64,000 nucleotides of DNA, taken from assembly GCA_029582165.1 (NCBI GenBank), contig CM055890.1, positions 9,737,787 through 9,801,786 of the forward strand, read 5' to 3'. The first letter of the stretch is position 1, and each line of letters opens with the position of its first letter. Made by a program: the position numbers and the translations under genes. Positions 22,901 to 32,867 of the stretch are shown here, piece after piece. The DNA is from Portulaca oleracea (taxonomy: Eukaryota > Streptophyta > Magnoliopsida > Caryophyllales > Portulacaceae). The notes below the pieces were generated by a model that was given only the letters and a program-made list of their open reading frames with translations, was not told the origin of the DNA and made no database searches.

Positions 22901-23320
22901 TGCAAATTTTATTATCCGACAATTCGGTTAACCGAAAGTACGATTAACCGAAACTTTCGGATCGGATACGGTTCATGATTTTAACTATCCGAACATACGG
23001 TTAACCGATCCGAATTTATGATCGGATCGGTTAACCGATCCGTGCCCACCCCTAATCACAGTGGCACACAGAATACCTACTGTGATGGACTGCACAAAGG
23101 TCCTTGCCATAAGTGATGGTAAGGCCTTAATAAGTTCCGTTCAGAATAAGTTTGAAGACATGAAATGTAAAATTTACGAGTACTGATTGTGATCGATGTT
23201 TTGATAGGGAGATTGGCGAAGTTTGACGCGCCAATGAAGTTGATGAAGAGGGATGGTTCGCTATTCGGACATATAGTGAAGGAATATTGGTCTCATATAA
23301 ACTCTGCAGAGTCACATTGA
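19925..23320 (+). pseudogene. ABCC10-like (MRP-type) ABC transporter, 3' fragment
   Basis: Exons match the C-terminal half of a plant ABCC transporter, most like family member 10: the inter-domain linker with IKKEEREVGDTG, the second membrane domain and the second nucleotide-binding domain. Probable exons are about 19925-20459, 20543-20706, 20855-21150, 21222-21449, 21639-21941, 22064-22127, 22302-23118 (minus an insertion) and 23208-23320. Walker [10 protein letters not shown] and Walker [13 protein letters not shown] are readable. Disabling changes are a TAA at 20162, a TAA at 20948, a degraded splice acceptor near 21220, a one-base loss before the signature SMGQRQL (near 22320) and a hAT MITE. 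The first membrane and ATPase domains are absent. The normal C-terminal stop is kept at 23318. Confidence 0.85.
22485..23054. mobile_element. hAT MITE inserted in the last ABC-transporter domain
   Basis: Terminal inverted repeats are TAGGGGTGGGC on both ends, with an exact 8-bp target duplication ATCACAGT (22477-22484, 23055-23062). The interior is dominated by repeated GGATCGGTTAACCGATCC-like palindromes. Removing it would rejoin exon sequence between the Walker B and H-loop regions. Confidence 0.88.
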
Positions 23321-23830
23321 TTGATATGTGATCTGCTTAACAACTTTCAGTGTGGGTCCTGCCCGTTTTTGTTAGATCATTTCGTGATCTATAAATCGGT
23401 GATCAACAAATCAATCTAAAGTATGCAAATAAAGCAGTAGCAGCATGATTGGATGGAGCTTAATTAGTTTTAAGGCAACTGTAAATAGTAGGAATGATTT
23501 GATTTTCACACATTCAATCAACCCTGTGGTTTTATGTATTTTTCTAACCTTGTTCCCACTCTTCTGTGCTTCTAATATATGATGTTGCTTATTTTTAAAA
23601 TTTTTTCTCCTTAATTACTAGCGGGCACACACATATATATATGTGTGCCCATGTATTAGAGTGCTTGGACGGTCATTTTCTTGGTGGTCAAGAATACATA
23701 GAACAAGCAAATCAATAAAGACCATGACAACACAATGTTATTACATACAACCAATGTAATGTTTTCTTCTTAATTACTTGCATATAATACTGATGTTCCA
23801 CCCAACATATTAAAAGGTTGGGGTAGGTGT
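23321..23830. other. Intergenic DNA with a Helitron-like hairpin
   Basis: 3' flank of the transporter pseudogene. At 23623-23650 a 9-bp stem GGGCACACA/TGTGTGCCC encloses an AT loop. Read on the minus strand it is followed by G, CTAG and T, so it could be a Helitron end, but the hairpin composition is unusual. Otherwise I see nothing. Confidence 0.4.
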
Positions 23831-24336
23831 GAATGAATGCATAATGATTCGTCATATATGTTGACCTTGGACAACAATATAGTAAACCTAGGATAACAAT
23901 ATAGTAAACATTGGATAACAATATAGTAAACCTAGGATATTAATATGCCTTGAATATTAATATGGTAATCCTTGTACATTAATATGACAATTCCTGTATG
24001 ACAGAATACCTTTAATCCATAGAATAAAACACTTTAAAGGCATATTAATATCCTAGGTTTACATTATTGTTATCCAAAGTGTACTATATTGTTATCCTAG
24101 GTTTACTACATTGTTGTCCAAGGTCAACATATATGACGAACCATTATGCATTCATTCGAAGAAGAGGAAGAAGAAGAAACAGAAACAGAAGGAGAAGGAG
24201 AGGTTATGTGAAATTATAATCCATTATTCATTCGTAGACAAATGCAAATCCTAGGTTTACTATATTAATGTTATCCTAGGTTTACTATATTGTTGTCCAA
24301 GATCAACATATATGACGAACCATTATACATTCATTC
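23831..24336. repeat. Inverted repeat of GGATAACAATATAGTAAACCTA units
   Basis: The left arm (23831-23953) and right arm (about 24036-24157) are inverse copies of about 120 bp built from a 22-bp unit. A third partial copy of the right arm lies at 24251-24336. The structure can fold into a long hairpin. No TSD was found. Confidence 0.65.
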
Positions 24337-24582
24337 ATTGTTTGAAGAAGAAGCAGCAACCCAGAAGAAGAAGAAGAAGAAGCCAAGAAGAAGAATACAT
24401 CAAAAACTCAAAATCCATACAATTGAATTGAAGGATCTAAAACACAACAAAATACAATAAGCATAAACACTGTTGTAGTAACTGAAATACTAAAATCCTC
24501 TTTGCATATAATGAGAATGAAATTACATGATTCACAACTCCAATCTGTCAGTGCATTACATTATGTAAAAACTCCATCTTCT

Positions 24583-24657
24583 TCTTCTTCTTCGATTTCT
24601 TCTTCTTCTCCTTTCTTCTTCTTCTTCTTCTTCTTCTTCTTCTTCTTCTTCTTCTTT
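24583..24657 (+). repeat. (TTC)n microsatellite
   Basis: An almost uninterrupted TTC repeat, with imperfect copies upstream and GAA-rich patches at 24160-24200 and 24340-24400. The poly-Phe and poly-Glu frames across it are artefacts. Confidence 0.9.
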
Positions 24658-25897
24658 TGTTATAATTCTCTCAGAATGAATGAAGTTTCTGAGAATGAAG
24701 CTTAATGAGGAATTAGGTTTTGCTTCTTCTTTTGACACCCATCATAAACCCATCTTTATCTTAGAAAAAAACCAAACCGGTTTTTACATTTGAACCAAAA
24801 AAACCCATTAATGTCATGCCACCTATGCAACCATTGGACCTACAATTTAATGAAAATAAGGACCCTATTGTCCATAAAAGACCAAATTGTAATTTGTGCT
24901 GCTGGGCTGTCATTTTAAGTCATTAACCCTAAAATAAAATAACTACCCAACAAAATGCCGCCCCACATAATATAAGGCCCAATCTTCATAACAAGAGAGC
25001 ACTACCCAAAACAAAAAGCCTTGTGTTCCAAAATGAAAAACTATCTCCTGTCATTGCTGCAAAACAAAGGGCAACTGGTGGAAGTTGGCAGCCAAAAAAT
25101 CAATGGAGTATGGGATGCAATCCTTCCATTCAGATGACTAAAGGCAAACCTTCCAAGCAGTCCCGTAGTCGTCGGAAAACACCATAGCCTACGGTCAAAT
25201 TGCCTGACTTAGAGTTGGCAAAATTTTGTCTAACCTGGAAAAAACCGGGCCTGAACACAGATTTATCGTCCGAATTTTTATATTAACCGAATATTCGGGT
25301 ATAAAATTTCTCTTTTTTTATTGTCCGAACCCGATTTTAGCTTCGTCCGAATTGTCCGACCCTATCCAACCCAAAATAAAACCGGGTCCGAAAATAAATT
25401 TCTCATCCGAATTTCGACATTGACCGAATTTGTCCGACCCAAATTTTCCCACATCCGAATTTTTGCCAGCGCCAGCTTGACTGATTCATTTATTGGGAAT
25501 CATGAGAATAAATATCTTGTTAATTGGTCAGTAGTAAATTGTAAACCGTGACATGTTACAACATAATAAAGCATGTATTCATTGGTTGTTTGGCGGCCTA
25601 ATTTTGCCATTGAGAAATTCACACACATTGATTCAAGTATTAATGGCAAATTGGAAACAATTATACACCGAAATGAAGCATAGATTAATTGAACGATTCA
25701 TTGAATGACGGGCACATTATTCGGTCAGCCAAATTTATCGATGATTATTGTGGTTTTCTGTGACCTTCCTTCAAGTGAAGGAGCGAGCGGGCAAGGGTTA
25801 TTGATATATAGTTTGCTTAAGTGGCAAAATTACAAACCGCTGGATTAAAAATTAAAGGTCTAGATTGATAGTTCTTATGTTCTCATTAAGAAGTATA

Positions 25898-25940
<43 letters not shown>
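24658..25940. other. Intergenic DNA with a possible hAT-like MITE and (AT)n
   Basis: No gene is supported. 25216-25465 starts TGGCAAAATTTTGTC and ends with the inverse of TGGCAAAAATTCGG and is filled with TCCGAATT/CCGACCC repeats, like hAT MITEs, but no TSD is evident. 25903-25940 is an (AT)n run directly before a Stowaway. Confidence 0.45.
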
Positions 25941-25941
<1 letters not shown>

Positions 25942-26197
25942 TCCCTCCGTTCCATATTAAATGTCATAATTTTGACTTTCACGATCTCCAATATCATTCT
26001 TTGATTGATAATTTCTTGCATAATATGTTATTAACAATTGCAATGTTATACTTGTATGATAGTATTTTTCGTTACGAAATTAATGATGGTAATCTTATAT
26101 AGCAATTCATTGTATATATTGAGGAATTTATGGTCAAAATTTTCGGAGTTTGACTGCACAATTTTCAAAGACGACAATTAATATGGGACGGAGGGAG
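25941..26197. mobile_element. Stowaway MITE
   Basis: Ends CTCCCTCCGTTCCATATTAA and, inverted, CTCCCTCCGTCCCATATTAA, flanked by TA. A related but 5'-degraded copy lies at about 50130-50366. Confidence 0.85.
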
Positions 26198-26309
26198 TAT
26201 ATAGTATGACTTTGAGCATCTTATTGGTAAGTAGCTAGGCATTTGGATCTCGAAACGTGTGTATTTGTATCTTTAAATTAACTAGCTGCATCCACAAATA
26301 CTACTACTA

Positions 26310-26574
26310 TTCCCTCCGTTCCTTTTTTATTTGTCATTTTAACTAACCTTTCTCGTTTTTAATTATCTGTCACTTTATAATTTCAATGACCTATTAATTA
26401 CTAAATTTACTATTTTACCCTTGACAATTATTATTATGGTGATGAGAGATATTAAAAATCAACAAGATCATTCTAGTAATTATGCTCATAACTATCCCAT
26501 AAATATAAATCAAATTAATATTAACAAATCACCTTCAAATGACAGATAATTTTAAACAGAGGTTACAGAGGAAG
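26310..26574. mobile_element. Stowaway-like MITE, diverged
   Basis: Ends TTCCCTCCGTTCC and the inverse of CTTCCTCTGTAACC, flanked by TA on each side. Confidence 0.65.
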
Positions 26575-27910
26575 TATCATTTTAGACCTGCATTTTCTCA
26601 TAAAGAAAGATTTTGCACATAATATAATTCATACACCATAATTATGATACAAAAATCAACGAGAAGAAAAGGTTTATATTCTGAAGTTAAGTATTGGGCC
26701 ATCAGGCCATAGCCCATGGGCCATTACAACTGAGCGCCTATATAAGTTAAATAAAAGAAACATTGTCATGCACTTTTCTTACTATCATGCCACCTTCGCA
26801 TAATATTTCCAACCCATGCCCTTGAACCTCATAACTTCACTCTCTCTCTACTTTATCTCTCTAAAAATACACGTATTGGATAATTTGTGGTTTTATGTTT
26901 TTTAGTTTTGAAAAATGAAGAAAAACAAAAAAAAAATTTTAAAAAAATTTCGGGACGGCTGCCGCGCGAAAAACACGGCAAGCCTTGCCGCGATCTGGGT
27001 GCCGCTTGTCATGCGTCATACGCAAATGCCCCAATTTTTTTTTGTTTTTTTTGCGTTTTTTGTAAAAAAATTATTTTTATTAATATTATTATGGTTATTA
27101 ATAATAATATTTTTATTAATATTATTATTTTTAATAATTAACATAATAATTATAATTAACAACATTAATTATATTAATAATAATATTATAAATAAATTAA
27201 TAATAATATTAACAATAATAATTAGCATAATTAACACTTCTAAACAACTTATTTATAATAATATGTTTTGACAAAATTTTAACATAATTAACATACAAAT
27301 TATAATTAACGACCCTAAATAAATAAATAATATTTTTTACATAAACAATAATATTAACATTTTATAAAAAATTTTAAAAAAAATAAAAACAAAAAATTTT
27401 CCGGAAAATGGCGTTGCCGCTGCAAAACGCAATGGCGCGTGGCCGCAGTTGCCGACGCTTTGCGCTGCACGCGCACGGCGCGGGCAGATCTTGTACCGCC
27501 ATTTTCCGGAAAATTTTTTGTTTTTATTTTTTTTTTAAAATTTAAATTTACAAACTAAACTCACTTGAATTACCACCTTCTATTGATATTTTAGGTTAAA
27601 TTTCAACAATATATCAAAAATTTAGAGAGATAATGTTAGAGAGAGTGACGGGAGAGTGAGAGGAGAGGGAAGAGAGTTCAAATATATGAGGGGCAAAAAC
27701 GTCTTTTGGGTGGGCGACAATAGTAAAAAGGGGGGCGACGAAAAGCAATGCCCTAAAAGAATCCATCAAGATGGATATATTTTAAAGCCTTTTTTTTTGT
27801 TTGTGGTTGAAAAATAACATCAAGAATTTTCTTGTAAATATTAGGACCACTCCCAACTCCATGTAAATATTAGGAGTACCAAATATGATGACTTTTAGGT
27901 GCAACTCCTA
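26575..27910. other. Intergenic DNA with a GC-rich core between AT-rich inverted arms
   Basis: No gene is supported. 27369-27413 and 27497-27544 are inverse copies (AAAAACAAAAAATTTTCCGG... and the reciprocal) enclosing an 83-bp GC-rich core. A related GC-rich patch lies at 26945-27030. 27060-27360 is almost pure A/T. Confidence 0.5.
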
Positions 27911-27914
27911 ACTC

Positions 27915-27922
27915 TATATAAA
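27915..27922 (+). promoter_or_regulatory. TATA box of the GDSL gene
   Basis: TATATAAA lies 113 bases upstream of the ATG at 28035, followed by a CT-repeat leader (CTCTCTCTC near 27960-27995), a common plant core-promoter arrangement. Confidence 0.6.
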
Positions 27923-28034
27923 CCCCTTCGCTTGCCCTCCTCTAATCACCCCTCAACACACTCTCTCTCTCACAAGTCTCTCTCTCCCTCTCCCAACACA
28001 CTCACTCAGTCACATTTTCTTCGATCAAATTAAA

Positions 28035-29940
28035 ATGTTGATCATGTTCTTGGCTTTACTGTTTTTTTGGTGTCCAACATCCATGGCTGCCCCGGATTGC
28101 CTCCAGTTTAATTGGGGCGATAGTAATACGGATACGGGCGGTTATTACTGTGGTGTTTTGGGCACCATTGTCCCACCTGAGATTCCGTACTCCTGTCGTG
28201 CATCTAACTGTCGCTTGTATATAGACTACCTTGGTAAGTTTTCGTCATCCCTCTATTTATTGTTTATTTGTCTATCTTATCCTTTTTTTCCTATATGTTT
28301 ACTTGATTTTTTGAGAATGTATGTGTTATTTTGCTACAGGCGAGAGTTTGGGGTCCGGACCGCTGCCCCCCTACATGGACCCATTGCATTGGAACTTCTC
28401 CGTCAGACTAAACTTCGTGATTTGGGGCATGACGGCCTGACCAAAGCCCGGCTTCCCGCTAACCATCCAGGTCAACCAGTTCAACTACTTTGTGCACCAT
28501 GCTTTAGTGAACCCCAAAGGTTTGAAATTTCCATTCTGAAAGTGTTTGATGTTATTTCGTAGACTCTTTTAACCGGAAAGATGAAATACTTATGTTAAGT
28601 TATAGGTATGTAGGGTAAACTGAATAATGTTAAGCTATGGGGTCCTTTCCATGTGGTTATTATTATTGATCCTGAAGTAGTACGTACTATTTATCAACAT
28701 ATGCATGCATATTTTGCCAACTTGAAAAAATTCAAGATATTATAATTTATGTGTTTTAGTCTTTACTATTGAATTTGTCATCAAGGAAGTTTTCTGTTGT
28801 TTCTAGGTGGTATCTAACAAGTACATCGATTTTTGGTTTTATATGCATATTTTGCATTTGTTATATATAAAAAAAAATCAATGTAAATGTGTGATTCGAT
28901 CATGTAATATTTTTTTAATTTTGAATTAAATTCATGGCATTTACTTTGTTCATTGACTTCACTTTTAATTTAACCTTTAAATGCCAATCTTTTCTCAACT
29001 ATTTTTCAATAACACAAGAAAAGTTAAAAAAAGGTTATATATTTGTATTAGGCATTTCAATTCTTTCTCTTTTTTTTTTTGCCTTTTTTTATAAAATGTT
29101 TGAGTCTATTCAAAATTTATGATATATACTATTTTTTATAGGCAAAGGACCCAATATCAATCAGGATGGCATTCGAAATGCCATCTTTTCTATTGACATT
29201 GGGCAAAACGATGTCAATGGGCTACTATTGTGAAGCCCTCAAGAAATTCAGGGCAATATTTCTGAAGCTCTCGCTAATGTGGAACAAGCTATAAGGGTTA
29301 GTTTAACTTCTACCTTTTTCCTTGTTTCTTTTCTCTTGTTTGGTCCCTCTCAATCTTTATTCAGATATTACTAACCCATTTTCAATCTTTTGCCCTATAA
29401 TTATAGAGGCTGTACGATTTGGGGGGCCGAAAGTTTTTGCTGTACAACACCGGACCCATCGGATGTTTGCCGTTTAAACTTACCAACAAAAAACTTCAAG
29501 ACGGCCCTCGGGACCGAGTGGGGTGTTTGATACATCCCAACAACATAGCCCAACGATACAACAACGGGCTACGATTGTTGTCGACCACACTCCAGCAGCA
29601 GCTAACAGGAGCGATCATAGTTTATGTCAATATGTTTGACATAAAATATGATATAATAGCCAACGCTATGCATTTCGGTGAGAACTATCTTAGCTTGAAA
29701 TTTATTTCTATTTCCATAAACATTAACTTTTACCCATTGTTTAGGGCAACTTATTTTCTCGTAGTGAGATATAACGGGTTGTACATTGTTATTTCAGGGT
29801 TTGAAAACCCAGTTGGACAATGCCAGAAGGGCGGCAACGTGTGCCCCAACCCCAACAAAACAATCAGTTGGGATGGCAGTCATTATACTGATGCTGCCAA
29901 CAAAGTGATTGCCTCGATGGTGTACTTGGTGTCAAATTAA
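28035..29940 (+). pseudogene. GDSL esterase/lipase, five exons, two in-frame TGA
   Basis: A plant GDSL-type lipase/acylhydrolase, normally secreted. Exons are 28035-28233, 28340-28519, 29142-29296, 29407-29677 and 29798-29940, all with GT-AG borders. A signal peptide (MLIMFLALLFFWCPTSMA) leads to block I, FNWGDSNTDTGG, with the nucleophile serine. Exon 3 holds the block III-type GQND, and exon 5 holds WDGSHYTDAAN with the catalytic Asp and His, ending with a normal TAA. Two premature TGA codons lie in the conserved frame, at 28438-28440 (exon 2) and 29231-29233 (exon 3). Splice sites and remaining sequence are well kept, so inactivation looks recent. A sequencing error at either site cannot be excluded. 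Confidence 0.88.
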
Positions 29941-30136
29941 TTATGTATATATGGAAACAATTGTAATGAATAATTTTTTTTTTCTTTTTCTTTTCTTCGG
30001 TGTTGGGCATTGGTAAAACCCATATAACTGTTGGTCGAAATTTGTTTGTGTTTGAATCCTAAGTATCCCTATTAGTAGCTATGCATGCAAGGTTTCACGT
30101 ACATGTGTTGACATCTCAATATCTCACTTAATAATT
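29941..30136. other. 3' flank of the GDSL gene
   Basis: Contains T-rich sequence and a GTACATGTGTTGA phrase that recurs at about 48839, on the other side of the large insertion. Confidence 0.4.
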
Positions 30137-30492
30137 TAGACCTGGGCAATGGGCCGGAGACCCGCCCGGCCCGGCCCAAAAAATTGCGGGTCAAGGTCGC
30201 GAGGCGATCCGGCCCGGCCCCGAAAGACCAGGGCCCCGAAGTATGGACGGGCCGGGCTCGGGCCAAGGGTCTTTGACCCGGCCCGCCGACCCGCTAATAT
30301 AAATGAAAAAAAAGAAATCCAGAAATTTGGTCCTTTTGACCCGGCTCGCTCAATGCGTAGGTCTAAAATGCATGGAGAATTCAATAAAAAAAATCCAGGT
30401 CGCATAATTGCTGACCCGCGGCCCGCCGGGTCAGGGCTCGGGCCGACACTACTTGAACCGAAGGACGGGCCGGCCTGGCTCGGGTCGGGGGG
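30137..30492. mobile_element. GC-rich hAT-like MITE, left part, split by the Ogre-like element
   Basis: Starts TAGACCTGGGCAATGGGCC and consists of GGCCCGGCCC/GACCCG-type repeats. The matching inverted end, TAGACTTGGGCATAG on the minus strand, lies at 48686-48700 on the far side of the 18-kb retrotransposon. An 8-bp TSD could not be confirmed. Long GC-rich open frames here are not genes. Confidence 0.6.
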
Positions 30493-31755
30493 TGTAGACA
30501 CCGGATTTTGTACCGGTATTAGTTTTAGTTGTTTGTAAAAATAAGCTAGCCGAATAGTTTAGTAGTATGCAAACCCATTTCTTTTCTAGCTCGAGAGCAA
30601 GCAAAATAGCCCAGCAATTACGGTCCAAACCGGCTGAGTTCGGTAAGGCCAAAGCCTGTCTCAGCTGGGCAGGAACCCGTCTGGGTTCTTTGGGCCTGAG
30701 CATGGCTCAGCTCGGCAGGAACCCGTCTGGGTTGCTGGGCCAAAGCCTGGCATAGCTCTTCCGTCGTTGCGGCTAAAACCTAAACCCTAAACGCACCCCC
30801 TGCTCCCCCTACTCCACTATAAATTAAACCCTTTCTTCCCTTTCAAAAGGACACCAATGGTATGCTAGAGTATTGACACTAGCATATTCTCTCCATCTCT
30901 TCTCTCCCTTTGCATGCTGCTTCACTAAAGGTTAGCACAGTTGTAGTTGATGTAATCCATATAGCATAATCTATGGAATTCATTCTCTTATATTTTTAAT
31001 GTTTTGCATGATTTTAATGATAAATTTGTGAAATTCATATCTAATTCCTCCCTTTTAACTTCTGTCTTGCTTTAATTTAATTTTAGTAGAGTCTATTCGT
31101 TGAATAGGCGGATTTGATGATTTTAATTATCAAATTCGTAACCTTACCCCCGAATCCATCTTTGGATTCGCAGGCCGGAGTCTATATTTAAAAGGTTTGT
31201 TGTTTTTCTCCTAAAATTCAACTGGCGACTCTATTTTCGTGCTTTGGTGTTTACCTTTTTTATGATTTTTGTGACCTAATTTGTGATTAACGCCAAAATT
31301 AATCCGGCTTGGTTCAAACCATGAACCCAGACGGGTTTTTGTCCTCTTTTCACTTTCTTTTTTTTTTTTTGTTTCTTTATTCAGTACAATTCGCGGATAG
31401 CACTCGAGTTTACCCGTCTCGATTCAATTAATGAACCCAGACGGGTTCTTCACTTTTTTTAAAACCTTTCCTTTGTTTTCTTTTAGGGTCGGCAGCAACG
31501 AAACCCGGCTCGGTTCAATCAATGAACCCAGACGGGTTTCTTGCGTTTTCCCCTTTCTTTTTATCTCTTTCTTTCTTCTTTCTTAAAAAGGTGAATTTCG
31601 GGATTGGGGCGCATAAATCGATTTAATCCGTCGGCAAAGTCATTCTTAAAAGTTCAACCTTATTCAAGGTTAAGCAATCCTAGTCGGCTCCCAATCATAC
31701 TTTTAAGTAGCGCCGCGAAAAAAAAAGGTCATCGATCAATTTTTCGGGGTCTACA
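30493..31755 (+). repeat. Ogre-like 5' LTR
   Basis: Starts TGTAGACACCGG and ends CGGGGTCTACA. Promoter-like elements are a telo-box AAACCCTAAA (about 30782), a TATA-like CTATAAAT at 30817-30824, and several TGGGCC/GGCCCA site-II-like boxes. Five copies of the 14-bp palindrome lie at 30674, 30720 (as AACCCGTCTGGGTT), 31324, 31434 and 31525 (as AACCCAGACGGGTT). Confidence 0.93.
30817..30824 (+). promoter_or_regulatory. Probable LTR TATA box
   Basis: CTATAAAT lies about 25 bases after a telo-box (AAACCCTAAA), with two palindrome copies 84-143 bases upstream. The same arrangement exists in the 3' LTR near 47723. Confidence 0.55.
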
Positions 31756-31758
31756 GAT

Positions 31759-31776
31759 TGGCGACTCCACTGGGGA
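31759..31776 (+). other. Primer-binding site, tRNA-Arg type
   Basis: TGGCGACTCCACTGGGGA, three bases inside the 5' LTR end. It is the sequence expected opposite the 3' end of a plant tRNA-Arg and typical of Ogre-type elements. Confidence 0.75.
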
Positions 31777-32867
31777 CTTAAACTTAAAAAGAGGGTAAAA
31801 CTTGAAAGAATTAAATTTTAGCGTTTTTTGTAAAAAAGAGGAGGAATTAATTTATTTCACATTTTTATCATTTTTAGGCATATTGCATACCAGGCTACTC
31901 TTGGGCCTTTATGGCTGGGGAGCACAAAAGCGTTGGTTTAGGTTTTTAAAAACTAGAAATCAACCCCGAGAGCGGGAGGTCACTACTTGTGGGATGCACT
32001 TACATCGCCAAGCATTTGATCTCTCCTCTCCCCGTGTTATACTCTAAAGGTTTCCTTGAAACCCAAAGAGCAACACCCCACACATTCTTCCTTGAATTCA
32101 ATATAAGGAAAATGCACCGGGGCGAGAACATGTGGTACCCTATTCATCTCCCTAAACCTAGAAAAACCCTGAATCTAAAGCCATGGTTAGGCTCATCCCG
32201 CATCTGTATGTCATGTGATTTAATCCTGTAAAAGTCGAGTCCAAGCGTCTAGCCTAAACATGAGTAGGACGTCATTCTAGCCTGCGTAGGGTCAAAGAGA
32301 GATGGACTGGTCCAAACCCAGACGGGTTTTGTAAACCCAGACGGGTTTGATGTGCCGGGCCTAGTTGGACTCACTGTGGAATCCTGTCTGTGCCCATTTG
32401 AAAGGGAGGAATTGCAGTCCTAACCCAGACGGGTTCTGGGGCCTGTTTTTTCCTCTCCTTCCACTTCGGGCCAAACCGTTCGATACTGCAGTCAGCCCAA
32501 TTCACTTACTATTGATCCTATTCGGCCCTTTATGACGCCCCTTGAGTCAGTGTCAGTCCGGTCAGTCATCATGCTAGGTCCATATAGAGTTAGGACATGC
32601 ACTCCCATAAAAGTGAGTGAGTCATCCTTGTGTCAGCATATAGGCGTCGTGTCCATGTCCTAGGTTCATATAGGTCCACTAAGTCATGCATGCATCGGGC
32701 GGGTGGCGTAAAAGTTCTTTCGAGCACTAACCAGTTTCCATGCAGGCAAGATAACAGACCATCTCCGAGCCCGCATCCGTGACCCACAAACTGGCAGACT
32801 TATTCGCAATCCCAATTACAGACCGTCGGCTCAGTCCAGTGAATCTAGTCAATCCAGTGAATCCACC
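31777..32867 (+). other. Ogre-like leader, non-coding
   Basis: About 1.1 kb without a convincing ORF; Ogre elements often have an extra ORF here, and none is recognisable. Three palindrome copies lie at 32315, 32334 and 32422, two of them only 19 bp apart. Confidence 0.6.

Noticed and set aside
23623..23650. Helitron 3' end on the minus strand
   Set aside because: The hairpin precedes CTAG by only one base and has an AT-repeat loop; too weak to call as an element.
24502..24738. Poly-Phe and poly-Glu/Arg ORFs
   Set aside because: Both are translations of a TTC microsatellite.
25216..25465. hAT MITE with TGGCAAAA ends
   Set aside because: Termini are similar but I could not find an 8-bp target duplication; kept only as a possibility in the intergenic entry.
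30072..30538. Overlapping GC-rich ORFs of 64-129 aa on both strands
   Set aside because: They come from GGCCCGG-type repeats of a hAT-like MITE; codon pattern is repeat-driven.
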